Origin: Entonaema liquescens
Lineage: Eukaryota; Ascomycota; Sordariomycetes; Xylariales; Xylariaceae
Reading direction: 5' to 3'
NCBI GenBank assembly: GCA_902805475.1
Contig: CADCSX010000023.1
Coordinates: 4,092,001 to 4,156,000, forward strand
Length of the DNA: 64,000 bases
Position numbers and translations under genes: made by a program. Positions 1 to 13,027 of the stretch are shown piece by piece; position 1 is the first letter of the stretch, and each line of letters starts with the position of its first letter. The notes beneath the pieces are model-generated. The model was not told where the DNA came from. It saw nothing but the letters and a program-made list of their open reading frames with translations, and ran no database searches.

Positions 1-1520
1 TATCCTTGCCGTTTTCCATGATCCCCTTGTCGCTTAACATGTAATTGCTTCCAACAATGTGGATACATCTAACTTAAATGCGACCCGAGACGCTGCACTG
101 GGTCTGCCTTTATTGGCCCAAAAGTGTGCCCCAGTCTCGTTGACCCCTTGCCTTCTTACAAGGTACTATTAAAAAAAATTGTAGTGGGTATTCAGTAGAA
201 GAAAAGAAGCATGACTGTTGATATTCGTACCTAACCTAGCATCCCTTAGATAGGATGGCGACATCTGGCACATCATTTTATAGCAACACCTCGTGTTCAA
301 AACCAAGCGCCAGCGTTTTACTGCAGTAACCCGGAACAAATCCTTCGCCCATTATCCTTTAAGCAGGCACCAAGATGCACATCAAGTCACTGCGTTTCTT
401 CCTGTACCTACCTAACTATGGGCAAAAAGACAAGCTACATAGACGAGTAATACCACGTGGCTCATCTTAGACGCAGTAGATCTCGACGGACTAAGTTGCA
501 AATAGTCATGTAAATCTTATTGGACGCAACACGCTTAGCATGTGAGATTTCTATCTATGCTGTACGTTAGAATTATTGGGTAGGCATTATTTTACTATTA
601 TAATAAGCATATATATATATATTATTTGCGTCAACGATAAGACATTTCATTCTACGATTCGTGTAACTATTATTAACATAAACTTAGTCAGGAATCCCTT
701 GTATAGTAGTAGCTAGCTAATAACTACCTACTATCAGGTTCATAGGAAATATCAAAGAGGGATAATGTCATTGTCCCTTGGGTAATTGTTTATGCAAGTA
801 AATGGCTGAAACTACCGTAAATCCCTGTAACCATAGCTCCATATTAACCCCACTTTAGCTTCTGGAAAGGTTCGCTGGCTTGTAATTTCGGCCGTCATTC
901 GTGGGGATGACCATCGCTCGCCTGCATAATATCACGGGCCACGACGATCCTGACGGGCTCTAGGTGGCCCACGTGCAACTTCTTGAGCACATGGTGCGTT
1001 TCGAGTTCCTTAATCCCATTCCAGTGTGATAATAAACAAGTATAGTCGAACGAGGCAAAGCTACACGTGTATTCGTATTAGACACGCATATATTTCTGAT
1101 TACTCCCGAAGTATGTAGCGGAACACTATTCAAGCCCATCGGTAGGCCACGTTGAAAATACACACTTTATTGGACATGTCGGGTGCCTCTTATTTAACTT
1201 AACCCCTCGGCCATTCCTTGGTTATCTCCTATCTCAGCGTCGAGAAATTCTTCTCCTTTTCCGACAGCCAATTCCCAAAAATGAAGGTTCCATATGATAT
1301 TAATGAACCAAGCACGTACAAGATACATGGTATCTCGTTCCATGTCTTTTTCCTTGACCTACTAACGTCTGATGGCTAATGGCTAAACTTTAGTAAAGAC
1401 CCTTTTTATTAGACTTCGATTTTGAAACAACTTGTTTCTTGTTTTTATTCCATGCTTCCTGGTGGAGATGTCTCAGTTGCGCATTTTAGTGCCGCTCTTC
1501 TGGAACAAAAACAAAAGCAA

Positions 1521-1635
1521 AAAGAAGAAAAAGAAAAAGAAAAAGAAAAAGAAAAAGAAAAAGAAAAAGAAAAAGAAAAAGAAAAAGAAAAAGAAAAAGA
1601 AAAAGAAAAAGAAAAAGAAAAAGGAAAAGAAAATA
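1521..1635. repeat. (GAAAAA)n hexanucleotide microsatellite
   Basis: About 17 consecutive copies of the hexamer GAAAAA, with a slightly degenerate left edge. The period of six makes every frame across it appear open and gives artificial lysine/glutamate or phenylalanine/leucine-rich reading frames on both strands. These should not be taken as genes. Confidence 0.9.
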
Positions 1636-4600
1636 CTTACATCGTACATAGTACAAAAATGCAAGCATGCGGTCGCTAGCCCGTTGCGTTACCATAGCCC
1701 GGTACTTGGTTGACCCTAAGACTTGTCAAATTGCTTAGTTCCCCCTCTAATTGGCAGCGGTGACAGCGTTCTCGGGAAGACTTCTCGCAGTGGGCATTTT
1801 CCTTTTAGGGCGTGTAAGTGGATCCAGGTCCGAGTCCTCGGGAGTAACAATAGTAACAATAGTAACAACAATAACAACGGCAACACCGTATTGCCTATAT
1901 ACTAGGTACTGTGCTTTTTTTTTTTTTGTTGTACGTTCGTATGTACTACTAGGTATGTAAGTGATATGCTATTTTGCATATTTCTTACTGTACTATGTAA
2001 ACATAAGATTTGGATGTAACCCGACTGCCTGTTAACTATTACCTCCTAGATATCCTGCGTACCTAACATGATGTAAATTCAGTAAGCCAGAAAGAAGCGG
2101 CTTACCTTTGGTATTCAGTGAAGCGCTCTGTTACCGTTGTTTATGTCATGCGATCCAGCTTTTTACGTAGTTGACGTACATGATAATAAGTACAGGGTGT
2201 ACTTAATAGCTCGGAGAATAGTCCGTTGAGTTAACTGTCTTTGGACCTGGACTCGTGTCAATCCGCTAATCTCTGTATGTACTTCTGTAGGGTAGAGCGT
2301 GGTAGCCCAACGCTAGCAAGGAGGCCCGCCTTGTCAGACCACCGACGAAGTGTCAATCGTTGGTTCGAACCATGAAGACGGGTCTTCGGACGAATACGTA
2401 CATATATGTACGCGGTAGACCCAGCGCGGCAGACCCCAGTGGCTCTTCCAGCTCTCCCTGGCAAGTTCAGGCCAAGCCCTATTTATGGTAGTTGTGGTAG
2501 TTAGGCTAGAATACTACTAGAGACTGGACCGCATAAGCAGTTTCCAGTACTGGCTAACTCCTTGTCTCGCAAGGATCATGGTACACCGACGATAATCAAC
2601 AAGCCTATCCAAAATGCCATCAGCGATAGGTGTGGGCAGTGGTCTTGGCACTTTTGGAAAGGGTAGCGTGGTCTGTATGAATCCAGGCACACCTGGCCAT
2701 GGGTTCCTGGCGTTGTACTTCCTTCGGGTTGTTAGTCGAAAAGCACGATCGACGATACAGCAGGCTTAAATACACGCATATTTCCACCCACCTTCGAACT
2801 CGTTCATTATTATCTACAAGTCCCAAGCTATGGATGCAACTAGTTTTATAAGCCGAATCATTAAAATATAGTCGAAATTCATCATCTCCATAATCCTCTA
2901 AGCTTCTAGCGTCGGCGGAGTTTCGAAAGAACGGTAGTGACTCACTGGTCTTCGTTTTGATCATTTGTCCTAGTTTACTTGCATACTTTGAAGCATAGCG
3001 TCGAAACTATCAGCTAAGCGCTTCGACGATGTGTGATTATACTCAGGTATATATCACGCGCCTGGATCGCAACCATGGTATACTGTATTCTGACCCAAAC
3101 TTTGCCAGGTAGAATATTGTTGCCAGCACTTTCGCTTTGTGGTACAGAGGTGGTGTTCAGTGTACGAGAGAACAAACAAGGTCTGCGCGCCGAACGTGAC
3201 GCATTTGGAAATAAGGTAGCGTTTCTTTAGCCTTGCAGCAAAGCTTACTTACATGCTTATACCTGCTTTATCCTATAAACCACTTGACCGGTCACTGACA
3301 TATTTTTGATTAGGCATGATGAACTGTGCTGTAAGCTCCCCATTCTCTCACTTGCAGATTTTTGCAAGGATCTTTTCCGCAGACATCAACAATTAGGAGA
3401 GACACCCCACCATCGTATCTCAGAACATAGCGAAATAACCGTAACCCGCATGTTTTACTCTCGGATTAGAAAACTCAACCCAATAAAGGAAGAAGGCGAC
3501 GGAGGGAGCTTTTACTTTTATTTTTATTTTTATAGAAGAAATAAGTTTTCTAAGACATACTAACGGTTTCTAGCTGATTGCCGGCCGCGGTCACCACCAC
3601 CATGGGAGCATATGATTAGAAGAAGCAAGAGGTCCACACCATACATCTAAACCGAATTGCGTCGTCTGACGAGCTTAAATTCGACGGGCGGGTTTAAAGG
3701 GATACCGAGGAAATAACAGGACTTGGGATACTTTGGATTGTTTTAAAGGTATAGATCATCATCAGCACAGTGCCGGCTCACTACATATTCGGTTGATTCG
3801 GTTGTACTACATGCTTCTTATCAAATGTAGGCATCTTTGAGGAGTGAGTAGCACATTAGTGTAGCCGGGATAGGATCTGGCACATTTGGAGTCCGGCGTT
3901 TCTTGGGGTGGGGGAGGAGGGGAATAGGAGAATAGGGATGAAGCTTACTTATGGTTATGCGGCGTTCAACAAGCGGCTGGACTTGGAAAAAAAAAAAAAG
4001 AAACAAAACCGGAATGACGCTTTTTAGCGTGGTAGCATGACATAGATAACAAAGCTATTATGATTTTTTCATATAACTGCTTATTCGTACGTGGGGACAC
4101 ATTATCAACATCGGAGAGAGACTGCGTGTTTCCCATAAAGAGTTGTAAATAAAGCTCAATGCCGATTGCCAAGAGCATGATTCCACAGCAGCATTGACTT
4201 TTTGATGTTCTTGTTTAAGGCTGATTCTATTACAGTTTCGGTTTAGGTAAAGCTTATCGGTTTACTCGCTTTTCGGTTATGAAGATATGCCGTCCAGAGT
4301 TGCCAAGAGTCTTTGCGGATCCCGAAAACTCCCCAGTCATACCCCTAAAACCATGACTTTCTTACAGGTATTGTACAAAGCATGCGCTGTTAAATGAGCA
4401 AGCGATGTAGTTACACGACTAAGGTAAGAAACAGCGAGAATTTTTAATAAGATAGAAACTGTTAGATGGTTATGTTTGCCGAGGCTTGTAAGCCGTATGC
4501 GTTCATATGCAACCCCTGAAGCAAACCCCATATTCGTCAATAAGATCTTGGTAGTTATTCCAACATTCCCGTTAGTTAGATGGGAATAAAACTACAAAGC

Positions 4601-6155
4601 TTACCTCTTAACCTAGGAGGTAAGCAAGAATGCAAAGCATCAACGTTAAAATATTACATCATACGGCACTTTTAATTTTCTAGGACAGGTCCAGTTGGTT
4701 TCTTTCCTTTCCTTTTTTTTTTTTTGATGCGGCGCGTCAAGTTTTCTGAACGGTCACCGTAAAAGCCAATCCAATCCCGGCCGTCGTAGTAACTGTTTTT
4801 AGATGTCGAATAGTACAGAAACGACGTATAACATTGACCGACGAGCCCAGGTGATAGGCAGTCATATATCCTCTCTATGATTAGTACTGCGTATTGGTAT
4901 TTAGAAACTAACCCCAAATCTGTGATATCTATACACTTCCTCGCCCCCATTCTCTCGCAATGGTTGTTTTACGTCAGATGGACAAATGTGACCTTACTTA
5001 CATGATATGTAAGCCACGCAATTTTACATGATTTGACCTTGTTCATCTACTTTTAAGTTTGTCTGTTCACAAGATGCGAATATGGACTTTTCGATGGTGG
5101 CTTAAAGTACCCACACTTCTTCCGGTATCATGACGGTACATGAGAAGGTCCTTTTCGGAGACGCAGTTGGTTTTGATAGGGCTGTATGTGTACTTATAAT
5201 ACAGTCTACTCCCGTCCGACCGGTAACGTCGCTTAGCCGAGGAAGATTTTACATATTGGGTTTTGCGATGCGTCAAATCAATAGATGGCAACCCGATAGG
5301 AGTCATCCCCCCACCTTCAAATTGATACTGTACGTAGCTCATAACATATTCCCAGATTCTCAAATCCTTCGAGAATATCCATTAGTTAAATAAAAAGAAA
5401 AAGAACAAAAAAAAAAAAAAAAAGGGATACATCATCAATTAGAAATGGGGTCATAAATTTTCCGATTTATCATTTTAGTCTTATGTATATAGACTTGGCA
5501 GGGTCTTCGTAACAATAGTTGCGTTTGTGCCTTGTCCCTTTTCTTCTTCCTTTTCTTCTTCTTTTTCTTCTTCTTTTTCTTCCAATACCCACTGTTATCT
5601 TACTTAGTCCATGCCAAAAGGGAATTGTCAGGTATTGAAGTAACAATACATGTACGTAACAATGGTAATAGCATGGAAAGGTACATGCGAAGAGACCCGC
5701 TCGACGATCAACTCTTAACCAGATGTCATTCATGTTATTTATGATCCACATCAAGCCATCAAGGTACTATTTCGGAGAGCACCTTACTTGATGACGACGA
5801 TACGGCCTTGAACCCGTTATGGCTCGGCTATTACAGCTCATCATTTTGTAATATTCAGAACAGATGAGTACGATTGGGAGAAAATCTACACTTTGGGTAA
5901 CTAAGTAAACTAGGTAACTAAACAAATAGTTAGTTAACTAATGTAACCTTAGGTATGTAGTTTCGGTCGGAATGATATGATTTCCTATTCTGACTTAGGT
6001 TTGTAACGTACTTAATGTAGTGTACAAGTGATCCCTCTCGCTCGCCTTACTCTCTCCAGCTTCTCTTGAAACGGCGCCGGCCGAAATGAAGAGAGAGTGA
6101 CGGTAATGTTAAAGAACCTTGCATGTTACCTGTTCCGAAATGTCAGAAACCCATG

Positions 6156-6192
6156 CCCATAACATACCTAACATACCCAACATACCCAACCC
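6156..6192. repeat. Short tandem repeat, CATACCCAA-like unit
   Basis: Four imperfect copies of a roughly 10-base unit (ACATACCTA / ACATACCCA) in a row. It is a minor intergenic microsatellite with no function I can infer. Confidence 0.6.
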
Positions 6193-7607
6193 ATCCATGT
6201 TAGCCAACTCCACTATTGCTGTTAATCCCGCATGAAGCCAAACTCATGTGACAATGTTAATTATACATATTTCATTATTTTCGAGGCGATTGAGCATAAA
6301 CTAGATGAACGATAAAATATTAATTGAATTACCTGATGCAGACCAGCATGATAGCATGATAATTCGGTTCTGTTTACCTTGCAAGATTCAAGCATTCTAT
6401 ATTTGAGTTGATCGTATACGTGTATCTTGCTTCTATATTCTAACCTCAATGTAAAAGGGAATGTATGTATGTACAAGATCCTTTTACGTCTCATGTTTCA
6501 TGATCATAAACGTTTGAGCAGGCTGGTGCATTTGCATCGAATCTTCAATTACTTGATTCGTAGTTAGCTAAATCCCATCCTACCATTGCGCTCTATAGCT
6601 AGACCATGTACGTGATATCATCACGTTAGTATCATCAGATATCATAATTATGGCAACGGAAATAGGCGACCTAGATCATCACGTTGGATAGATACGCATG
6701 CGCATCACAAACCGTCGTTTCATTCGGAAAATGCGACCAATCATTACCATTTTCCTGTCGGAATCGCCATCTCCCGAATAAAGTGCTTGGTCCTAGCATT
6801 GCCAGATAAAACTCTGATAGCCAACCATTATCACCATGTTACGGGGTTCAAGTGAATGGGCGTGGTTGTAACCTAAGGCACTCGTCTAAAAAGACCGAGG
6901 CTGGGTACACTATAACTCATTACTATTGATTTGGGATATGGCAAGCTGATGTGAACGGCCATCTAAGCTTATCTCCGTACAGGTTCGGCATATTAGGACA
7001 TGATGGAACTATGATCTCCTAGTAGCAGATGTAAACGAGAAGAATCGCTTCTCAAAGGTTACATTGATGAGTATCTGTCGGGAATCTCCTTGGCAGCATA
7101 AACTTGGTCTCACCATTTACCCATTGATACAATATAGTATGTTATTCAAATAGTTCAATCTCCATACGTTTCTATCCGTGAAGCTAAACTCTATTTCTAT
7201 TAGGTATTCTTGGCCGGGTGCAAAAGAATCTACTTTGCTATGGAGAAAATTGTAAAGAAACAGTATCTAGAGATTATATTGTATAAGGTGCAAATCATAT
7301 TTCACTAGATTAGTAGAGCTATGCCTCGAACCCCTCGCTGCTCAATAAACAAGTTTATTTCTTCGAATACGACCTAGGAATGGTCTTGTGAGGAATTGTT
7401 ATACGTGGGAGCTTCCCCTCTAATTTATTTTACCATAGGTATGAAGCCAGGATTATATTGGTTTAGGAGTGGAAACAAGTAGAGTTCTAAACACGAAGCC
7501 GAATAGTCACTCACTTTAACTAGGAGCTACAGCAATAGTGGATTATAGGAGTATAGCGAACCCCTGTGATTAATCCCCAACACACCACGTCATGTTCTCC
7601 TAACAAC

Positions 7608-8523
7608 TCAATCTCGACCCTCGGGCCCGAAATCCAGCTCCTCGTAGTACCGGTAGATGCCCATCGAGTAGTCTTGTCTCCTTTTACTAGCTAGGTATTC
7701 ACTAATCCTCGGGCGTTCCTTCACAGCGTCATACAACTTGAAAACGTGCGCATACTTACCCGACTTCTCGGCTGCGGCCACGGCCTTTCTAAAGGCGAAC
7801 TTGGTGCCATCAAGGCACTGGGGATATGTAAGCGTTATCCATTCCACTTAATAATACCTGAATAAGGTAACGGGTATAGATGAACGAGAAGATGGAATGG
7901 AAATGAGAAGAGGAAAAGGAGCGTACCTGGAAAAGTACCAAATCTGCATAGGTCAACCGACCGCCATATAGCCATGGACCTTCTCCGCTCGCCTTGCCCT
8001 GAAGTACGCGTTCAAAGTAGCCGAGAAACTTGGGGAGACGGTTCTCCGTAAAGTCCTTGCTCTTTCTCTTGGCTTCCTCCTTTTGGTCCTCGTAGTACAG
8101 CCCCGTAGCGATAGGGTGGTGAGTGTCGTGGACCTCATTGCTCAGGCCGTCAAGTGCCGTCAGGGCGAGGGCATTGACCTTGTACAATGCATCTGGGTGC
8201 TCTTCGTCGTCTTCGCTTGGTACCAGCCCAAGCCGCGGCCCAAGATACAACAAGATATTGGAAGTCTGGGAGATGAGGAGATCGCCATGACGGAGGATGG
8301 GGGGAGCAAAAGGCGGTGGGTTGAAATCATCGCCTACATTACCCTCGTCAATCTGCGTAGTTACTTGTTCAATTCCTTTCTCAATTTGCGCCGTATCCGT
8401 ATACGTGGCTCCGCTCTCTTCGAGCGCCAAGCGGATATGCTCACCACGACCGGGTATGCCGGGCCAATATATAAGCTCGTATGGCACATCTTTGCTGGAC
8501 TTCTGGCGCTTCGGAGCAGACAT
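7608..8523 (-). CDS. Glutathione S-transferase
   Basis: Predicted cytosolic-type glutathione S-transferase of 268 residues, which would conjugate glutathione to electrophiles. The model is complement(7608..7817, 7927..8523); the 109-bp intron (7818-7926) has GT and AG ends and joins phase 0 to give the family motif LVLFQCLDGTKFAF. The N-terminal thioredoxin-like part carries YELIYWPGIPGRGEHIRLALEE, with the glutathione-site tyrosine and the conserved pattern GRGE-IRLALE. A segment resembling the SNAIL/TSNILLYL element follows (ISQTSNILLYLG), then an all-helical C-terminal domain. The start is the ATG of MSAPKRQ, which matches where family members usually begin. An in-frame upstream ATG at 8634 adds 37 residues rich in Arg/Lys and Ser/Thr with no acidic residue, a possible mitochondrial presequence. 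The gene lies about 515 bp downstream of the App1-like gene, in the same orientation. Confidence 0.88.
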
Positions 8524-9038
8524 ATTGGAATAAGACAGGCAGGTAGAGTAGTGAATTCGGAGTGGTCGTGTAGAGGGTTTAGTCAACGAAGATATTGTAG
8601 GGACTACACAAGAAAATAGCCGGCGTTTGAACATAAATAAGGAAAAGTCCGACAGGGAGCTCAAGAACCGAGACACAGGATGTGCCTAGAAGCTATAGAT
8701 TGAGAAGCTCTAGCGGAGATCATCTGCCTTTGTGTGCATAAATATATACGTCTAGTGCCTGTAGTCACTGCGGCGTTATAAACTCCGGCATAGCCGTGAG
8801 ATAGAAGATTGGATAGAGTCTTGCTTGGGTGGATACCCTGCATGTAAAGCTGTGCGGGGGAATTATATCGATCGTATGACGTTATGGGCATTTTTGACAT
8901 CATATATCGGTCTCTACGAGGCGCCGGCGTTTAAAAGCAAAGGGAGACGAGGGAAAAGGGTTATGGTCATTGGATGGAACTAACATAATTGTCTCGAACC
9001 ATTTCTAAAGGAGAAGCGCTCTTATTTATTTGAACAGT

Positions 9039-10381
9039 TTAGGTTGATCTCGATACTGCATCCTGAATAAGGTTGCGACATTCGACCGGATCCGAGAACA
9101 CATGCCAGACGTCGCGAGGAACATCCTTAAAGGCCTTTTCGAATCTTTCTGGCTCATTCTTGGTCTCTATACCGATAGCCGCGATCTCTTCCACTTTGCG
9201 AATCAGGATTACCTTGACCCAACCGGGATACGTCCGATATCTAAAATTTATCCAAAGTCAGCAGTTAAAGAAGGAATCGTGATCGGCGAGGAATATACTC
9301 ACATCTCACCATAGGCCTCGGGATCGGATTGAGTTGAATCGCCAATGCAGATCATCTTCCTTTTCGGAAGCCATGAGTGTATCTTTTCCATCCGATCAAC
9401 TTTATAGTCTTCTGTACCGAGAGTAAGAGTTGTAAGTAGCCCTGGCAAGCTCATCCAGCTGGCGTCGCGAAGAATGATGGTGCCGTGCGGGTAATGCTGT
9501 TCGCGAAAATCTCTCAGGAAAGGATATAGGTTATAGGGCGAAGCTGACAGATAGAACCACGGGGAGCACTCTTGGATAAGGGACTGGATGAAGCGGTATA
9601 GCTCAGGCATACCAGGGCAGACTTCCGGCTTATCAACGAAAGTTGTCCGTAGAATGCCAATGGGGTCACTCGTCTGAGTGATCTTGATTGTGTCATCTAT
9701 ATCTGTTATTCTGTTAGCAACTTTTGCATTCTTGCGGCCAATTTAACGCATACCGGATATCACTCCCCAACCTTCCGGATCAGCATAGAATGTTTTCATT
9801 TCCAGCAGGCCATTGGCACCTTTGGGGACCTCGGCAGATGTGGAAACAAAGTGACCACCACCTTTACTATTAGGAAGCCTCTTAACATCACTGCTAATGC
9901 CATTCCTACCACCAGGGCCAAGCTTGAGCGGCGTCTTCCCTCCTTGGAGCACTTTCACCTGAGCACCTGGCTTTATATCTTGCAGAAACGGTCCTATACG
10001 CTCCTTAATAGTAGGATAATTCGGGTCTTTCTCGTCTAGCTTGATTGTACCAGCAATGGCACTCACAGCGTCGACGGCGACGCAAGATGAATGCTGAGAG
10101 AAGGCAGCCGAGACGAATTCTGCTTCCCATTTCCCCGTACTCTCATTACGATAGGCAGTATTGTCAAGCAGCCAAAGGGTATCCTCGCCCGTGATGGAGC
10201 GAGGGAAAGGATTCTTCTTGCCCAAATACGAGAAAACCTGGAGTAATTTATCGGTCGAGGTCAGCGCAGAGGTGAACGGAGAGAAGTTCGGCAGGCCGTG
10301 TTCGGTCTCGTCAAATCGACGTTCTTGTCGTGTACGATGCTGCATGTCGATCGCGCCGGTATATTTGTAACGCGTAGTCAT
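9039..10381 (-). CDS. app1: App1-type phosphatidate phosphatase (DUF2183)
   Basis: Predicted 409-residue phosphatidate phosphatase of the App1/DUF2183 family, which dephosphorylates phosphatidic acid to diacylglycerol. The model is complement(9039..9240, 9303..9702, 9754..10381). The introns are 51 bp (9703-9753) and 62 bp (9241-9302, GTGAGT donor), and all phases close. The first exon gives the N-terminal domain. The first junction recreates DIDDTIK around residue 210, the DxDxT nucleophile motif of HAD-type phosphatases, with the codon for the leading Asp split by the intron. Further on are FYLSASPYNLYPFLRDF and KRKMICIGDSTQSDPEAYGE, the conserved SxSP and GDS..D..Y blocks of the family. 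Yeast App1 carries long actin-patch binding extensions; this protein is shorter, with essentially only the catalytic module plus the N-terminal domain. Confidence 0.88.
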
Positions 10382-11417
10382 TTTTACAAGGTAACTCTCG
10401 TTCTTAGGACTTTATTAACCTCAGGAAATTGAATTATACATATATAAACACCGTCGTGAGTAGCTAATAGCGACGAAGGGGGGTTGTGATAGTAGCGCGT
10501 GATCTCGTAGTGTTCGCGGGTCTACAACCGTTCAAGAAACGAATGCGATCCATCGCGGCAGGGCAGCAGGGAGAATAGACTCTTATTCTTAAGTACCTAG
10601 TGCGTAAAAATAGCTAGGCGACGATCAATGCGACAAGGCTCTCTGAGGTCAGATGCAGGGCAGCAGACTAGATGTTTTCTACCCCATCTAGTCTACTAGC
10701 CTGCTTACCTGGCAGCATCGCCGGCTCTATGTTAGGACTCTCTATGCAATGCTACCTTGGTTTTAGGTCGCGGTCGCGGGGAATGGCGAATGGCGGTGCG
10801 TGCATGGGGTTGTTTAATGGTGATGCATCCCGAGTTTGAACTCGCTCAAGGCTCTCTGTCCCAACAGCTTGGCGCTTGACAATCATGGTTGGGGAGAGGA
10901 TCGGGGGGCAATGTATGGGAAGTGGAAAACAAGAGGAGGGTCAAAAAAGAAAGTTGTTTTATTAATTCTTAGCCTTAGCAATCGTCATGGTGCATTAAGT
11001 GGGCCCTTGGCGTCATCAACGTAATGCAGAATAAGTACCTACCTACCTATCATATCTCAAGTATATCATATCGGCATTCTACCAACCAAAAAAGTCTCTT
11101 TTAGGTATATAGCTCTTGTCTCTTCTAGGTACCCAACGTCCAAACGATATTTCTCTATGCAGGTACGTGATTGCTACCGTAGGTGGTGCTCGATATGTAG
11201 GTAGGTACCTACGTAATTTGTCAATAAGTGAGGAGTACATATTGCGAACATCCAGTGAACTTGTATATATAGCCTTGGCATCTTTCGTGCGGAGAAGCAA
11301 TTCATTCTTTTTTTCTCTATACCGACTAGGTCAGCACCAATTACAGAAATTCTTGTCGCGTAGTTTCAAATTAGTTATTAACTCATCTAGTCTTCTCATC
11401 CCGAGTAAATAAACAGG
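10382..11417. other. Intergenic region between divergent genes
   Basis: About 1.0 kb between the minus-strand App1-like gene and the plus-strand acyltransferase-like gene, so it should carry both promoters. It contains several copies of a TAGGTAC/GTACCTA motif (for example 11034-11052 and 11196-11216), common in other intergenic tracts of the window. I see no gene. Confidence 0.6.
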
Positions 11418-12531
11418 ATGCTCGAAATCAGGTGTAGTGGCACCCCTTACGAGGTATAGCCTTCTAAAAACCATCTATAACCTAGCTACGCTAATATCAA
11501 TCCAGATTGGCTTTGCGCATGGTAAGCTCGCTAGGAAACAAATACTGGGGTCAATCAATTTCTATAAGCAATTATTTGCACAGTCTTGTTCGATGGGCTG
11601 GGCAGAAGTTCTACAGGAAGCATCAAATTACTTGGAGATTCTAAAGCAGTTCGCAGCGCGTTACCTTGAGGAAATCAAGGGTATTGCTGATGGGGCCGGC
11701 ATACCGTTTCTAGATGTTCTAGCACTGAACATACGGTCCGAGATAGTCTTTGGTCTCTTCTCTGATAAGGATAGGGAGTCCATGAGCATCCCCAGCGATG
11801 GCTGTACGAGCTTGGGTTGGTTGGCTGGATCAAAAGCTTTCCTCGGTCAGAACTGGGACTGGAAGGTAGAGCAAGGCCTAAACCTTATAATATGCTACAT
11901 ATCGCAACCTGGCACCGAAATCCCTGATATTGCGATGGTGACCGAAGCCGGTATCATAGGGAAGATAGGACTTAATTCAAAGGGCGTTGGTTGCTGCTTG
12001 AATGCTATTCGCTGCCGGGGTATTGATCGATCCAAGTGGCCTATTCATTTTGCCCTTCGTGCCATACTGGAATCGAGTTGCCGAGAGGAGGCGGTGAAAA
12101 CGGTCAAATCACTCGGCGTCGCTGGAGGCGGCCACATATTAGTGGGAGATGCGACAGGGTTTGTGGGCCTCGAATGTACGAGTATTTGGGTGAAGGAGTT
12201 ACCGATGAGTGATGATGGGAGAGTGTGCCATACGAACCATATTCTTTTGGATAAGTCAGGTATAGACGAGCCCTTATGGTTGGATGATTCACCGTCACGT
12301 TTGGCTCGAGTCCGTGAGCTTGCAGCCCAGATACTCGAGCCAACTCTCGACACGATTTTTGAAATTTTTAAGGATACCAAGGACTATCCTGCTTCCATTA
12401 ATAGGAAACAAGAATATGGTTCTGGAGCCCAGACTCTATTCACAATTGTCATGGACCTGTCAAGTAGAAGCGCACAAGTTACGACCGGAAGGCCTACCGA
12501 GTATGGAGAGCGATTTCTTCTGGAGTTTTAA
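11418..12531 (+). CDS. Isopenicillin-N acyltransferase-like enzyme (C45 family)
   Basis: Predicted 353-residue N-terminal-nucleophile amidohydrolase related to acyl-CoA:6-aminopenicillanic acid acyltransferase (peptidase family C45). The model is join(11418..11453, 11506..12531): a 12-codon first exon (MLEIRCSGTPYE), a 52-bp GTATAG...CCAG intron, then IGFAHGKLARKQI, which restores the conserved GTPYEIGFAHG start. The putative self-cleavage nucleophile is Cys112 in SDGCTSLGW, followed by LGQNWDW and EAGIIGKIGLNSKGVG, all family landmarks. The length is close to the roughly 357 residues of the Penicillium enzyme. Unlike that peroxisomal enzyme, the C-terminus (RFLLEF) is not a peroxisomal PTS1 signal. 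No ACV synthetase or isopenicillin N synthase lies nearby, so the natural substrate is unknown; it may hydrolyse or transfer acyl groups on other amides. Confidence 0.88.
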
Positions 12532-13027
12532 GTGATGAATGAATACCAGATTTTTTTTTTTTTTTTTTTTTTTGTTTGTTGAACATGTAGGTGCAGCAAA
12601 TATATACAATCGATAGACAGGTATATAGATATATGTACTTCAAGCAGCTATTGGGATATGTATTCGATGTTCTATCACCACCAAATCCGATCCCCATTTT
12701 AGGTTATGTACCCTGTAATAATCTGGGTCAACCAGGTACATTGTACACGGCAGGCACTACCTAGTTAGATGCAACGTACGAAAGAGGTTAGTTTATCGAT
12801 AACAGGGGGTTCCAGGTCATCATGCTCTCGTCACACGGCGTCTTACATGGGTACCTAATTACTTTATTTGGAGTTCCTCCTTGTCTGATCCTTTCCTTAC
12901 ATTTCATCAACACCTACATACGGATCTTGTCCAATATGTAGCTAGAGCATACTTCACTTGCATACTTCTCTTGCATAAGGTGATATAACCATAGTATATA
13001 TAGTATACATATACCACCCGCTTCATA
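12532..13027. other. Intergenic region with T23 tract
   Basis: About 500 bp between two plus-strand genes. A T tract of about 23 bases begins at 12551, just after the acyltransferase-like stop codon. The rest is AT-rich with GTACCTA-type motifs and presumably carries the CLN3 promoter. Confidence 0.5.

Larger units (their letters stand above)
1..7607. other. Long gene-free tract with simple repeats
   Basis: No reading frame here shows a recognisable domain, intron structure or coding-like composition. The tract contains a hexanucleotide microsatellite (about 1521-1635), short T/A-rich runs (3510-3533, 5408-5424), a CTT-rich run (5540-5582) and a small tandem repeat around 6160-6192. The longest ATG-started frame is 114 codons on the minus strand (2964 to 2620); it has no motif I know and could be chance. 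Confidence 0.6.

Noticed and set aside
1422..1713. Several 60-93 codon open frames on both strands over the GAAAAA repeat
   Set aside because: They are artefacts of a period-six microsatellite; flanks show no coding signal.
2290..2375. tRNA-like words (GGTAGAGCGTGGTAG and GGTTCGAACC)
   Set aside because: The A-box and B-box-like words are not at tRNA spacing with a foldable acceptor stem and anticodon arm on either strand.
2620..2964. 114-codon ATG frame on the minus strand
   Set aside because: No domain, signal peptide, intron support or neighbour context; length is within chance expectation for this composition.
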